DNA from: Lewinellaceae bacterium | GTDB lineage: Bacteria; Bacteroidota; Bacteroidia; Chitinophagales; Saprospiraceae | Length of the DNA: 64,000 nucleotides | Direction of reading: 5' to 3' | Assembly (NCBI GenBank): GCA_016712415.1 | Contig: JADJRC010000011.1 | Span: forward strand, 124,001-188,000 | Shown: positions 62,463 to 64,000 of the stretch, one piece after another | Numbering within the stretch: position 1 is the first letter of the stretch | Layout of the letters: each line of letters starts with the position of its first letter | Program-made: the position numbers and the translations under genes | The notes under the pieces: generated by a model | Seen by the model: the letters and a program-made list of their open reading frames with translations, nothing else | The model's database searches: none | Told to the model about the DNA's origin: nothing

Positions 62463-64000
62463 ATGCAATCTATCCTGAATGGCCTGCGCGCTTTACCTGT
62501 CCGGTACCTGATGTCCGGCATCCTGTTGCTTTGTGTTCCCGCCTTCCTGGTCAATTTGGGAATAGCGGCATTTATCGGCGACGAAGCCATACGCGCCTGG
62601 GTGGCGCTGGAAATGGATATTTCCGGCAACTATTTTGCCACCACCATGCACGGCGCGCCGTATATCAACAAGCCGCCTTTGTTCAACTGGCTGATTCTGG
62701 TCGCTACAAAGTTTTGGGGCGGTTTCGATGAGATGCCGTCGCGGCTGATCACGGTGTTTTTCCTGGCGGTATTCGGCTGGACCATCTTTCGGAGCGTCCG
62801 GCGACATTTTTCCCCTGAACTGGCCTTTCTCGCAGCCGTCACTACCCTGACTAGCGGTCGCATCCTGTTCTACGATTCGATGCTGGGGCTGATCGATACC
62901 ACTTTTTCCTGGGTGATGTACCTCTTGTTCATGACCGTTTATTTTTTCGGGAGAAAGGAACAATGGCTGCGACTGTTTATCAGCAGTTACCTGCTCATGG
63001 CTGCAGGGTTCTTGTTGAAAGGATTTCCGGCCATGGTTTTTCTCGGACTGACACTTGCAGCGGCCCTGTTCTTTTTCAACCGGTTACGCCTGTTGTTTTC
63101 CTGGAAACACCTTGCGGGAATGGGCGTCGGGGCGAGCCTGCTTGGGCTGTACCTGTCGGCATACGCGCAATACCGTCCGCTGGAGGAACTGATCCCCAAC
63201 CTGCTGCACGAATCCGTAAAACGAACGGCCGTCCAGCGCAGTCCGCTCGAATCAATCGCCCACCTGTTCACCTTCCCTTTCGAATCGGTATACCATTTCC
63301 TTCCCTTTTCGTTGCTGTTGCTCTTTTGGTTGAACAAAAACCTCTGGCAACGGATTCGGAGCAACCCGTTCGTTTATTACAATTTCATCATCCTGGCCGC
63401 CAACCTGCCGGTTTACTGGACTTCCTCGCAAGTGGTACCGCGCTACCTGCTGATGTTCATCCCGCTGTTCAATGTGATCGGGCTGTACCTCATGGAACAG
63501 GAGGCTTCGGAACGGTCGTGGCGCTTCCGCAGTTTTTATTACCTGCTGGGAGGGATTCTGGCCATCAGTCCGGTAGCCGTCGCGGCGACGCCTTTTTTGG
63601 CCGACGTACACCTGTGGCCCATGGTCCGGCCGCTTTCCATCGGTCTGGCTGTTGTGCTGGGAGTATTTGCCGTGCTGTATTTTACGGATAAACAGCGTTT
63701 TATGTGGTGGTTTGTCGCTGCCCTGCTGGTGGTCCGCATTGGTTTTGATTTGATCGTATTGCCGATCCGGCACCACGAAAACGATATTTCCACTGCCCGG
63801 CGTGACGCGATTGACATGGCCGTCAAACACAGGGATCGCCGCTGGTATGTCTATGCAGATTCGGAAACCCGCGAACCGGCCATGTTTTATGCCACCGCCC
63901 GACTCGGTTATATTATCGAACGCACCAACGACACCGGCATCCCCAACGCACTGTACCTGGTGAACCTCCGGCAATATCCACATTTTCAGGGGCGATGCCT
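62463..64000 (+). CDS. GT39-family (ArnT-like) membrane glycosyltransferase, truncated by window edge
   Basis: From the ATG at 62463 the frame is open to the end of the window (512 codons without stop). The N-terminal extracytoplasmic loop holds the family signature: GDEAIRAWVALEMDISGNYF, then HGAPYINKPPLFNWL, equivalent to the DEaryalvArEM and KPPL motifs of ArnT/PMT-type transferases. At least nine membrane segments follow. These enzymes move a sugar from a polyprenyl phosphate carrier to lipid A, protein or glycan at the periplasmic face. The substrate here is unknown. The C-terminal soluble part begins near 63780. Confidence 0.88.
   Translation, partial: MQSILNGLRALPVRYLMSGILLLCVPAFLVNLGIAAFIGDEAIRAWVALEMDISGNYFATTMHGAPYINKPPLFNWLILVATKFWGGFDEMPSRLITVFFLAVFGWTIFRSVRRHFSPELAFLAAVTTLTSGRILFYDSMLGLIDTTFSWVMYLLFMTVYFFGRKEQWLRLFISSYLLMAAGFLLKGFPAMVFLGLTLAAALFFFNRLRLLFSWKHLAGMGVGASLLGLYLSAYAQYRPLEELIPNLLHESVKRTAVQRSPLESIAHLFTFPFESVYHFLPFSLLLLFWLNKNLWQRIRSNPFVYYNFIILAANLPVYWTSSQVVPRYLLMFIPLFNVIGLYLMEQEASERSWRFRSFYYLLGGILAISPVAVAATPFLADVHLWPMVRPLSIGLAVVLGVFAVLYFTDKQRFMWWFVAALLVVRIGFDLIVLPIRHHENDISTARRDAIDMAVKHRDRRWYVYADSETREPAMFYATARLGYIIERTNDTGIPNALYLVNLRQYPHFQGRC

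Overview
The window is chromosomal DNA of a Bacteroidota bacterium, most likely from the Saprospiria/Chitinophagia side of the phylum. The evidence is: type IX secretion components (a PorP/SprF-like protein and a PorE-like TPR-PD40-OmpA protein), an S46 dipeptidyl-peptidase, head-GIN and DUF1573 proteins, no clear Shine-Dalgarno sites, and at least two promoters of the Bacteroidota form TTTG-N19-TAnnTTTG. GC is in the mid-50s by eye. I found no rRNA, CRISPR array, IS element or convincing tRNA.

Layout. 1-8.6 kb: end of an S46 peptidase, a Cys/Met-metabolism PLP enzyme, a FemAB/GNAT-like protein, glycogen synthesis (glgC and glgA, both frameshifted), a Tat-exported sugar-phosphate isomerase-like protein and a small PspC protein. 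8.7-17.5 kb: a thioredoxin-fold lipoprotein, a TIR-like/TPR/SDR fusion protein, a DUF1080 protein, a GH13 maltodextrin hydrolase, a GlsB-type membrane protein and an SLC45-like sugar transporter; with glgA/glgC these form an alpha-glucan theme. 17.5-25.7 kb: an acidic protein, the PorE-like and PorP-like genes, cutC, a Wzx-like flippase, a DUF697/SHOCT protein, and an ECF sigma factor with its RskA-type anti-sigma factor.

25.9-42.4 kb is the most unusual part. A consensus promoter and a leader of about 240 nt precede six co-directional genes: a small lipoprotein, a trypsin-fold protease with an intact triad, a DUF6603 protein (1130 aa) and three large proteins I cannot assign (1118, 1851 and 616 aa). 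They are tightly spaced, carry no export signals I can see apart from the lipoprotein, and lie divergently from the sigma/anti-sigma pair. I propose this as an undescribed multi-gene system.

42.4-64 kb: an RluA pseudouridine synthase, a RibF riboflavin kinase fused in frame to a GT2 glycosyltransferase through a 7-mer inverted repeat, an M28 peptidase, a TPR/PD40/triple-SPOR envelope protein, a TPR membrane protein, a pair of small HTH-like paralogues (one hidden by a frameshift), a UshA-like nucleotidase, acetoacetyl-CoA synthetase with an Ala-Thr microsatellite, a head-GIN protein, MnmH, an M1-like peptidase, homogentisate dioxygenase, a DUF1573 protein, and the start of a GT39 transferase running off the right edge.

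Seven genes carry apparent frameshifts, most explained by one base at a short repeat or homopolymer, and five of them lie in 48.8-59.5 kb. This pattern looks more like residual assembly or base-calling error than real gene decay, so the split genes are probably intact in the organism.
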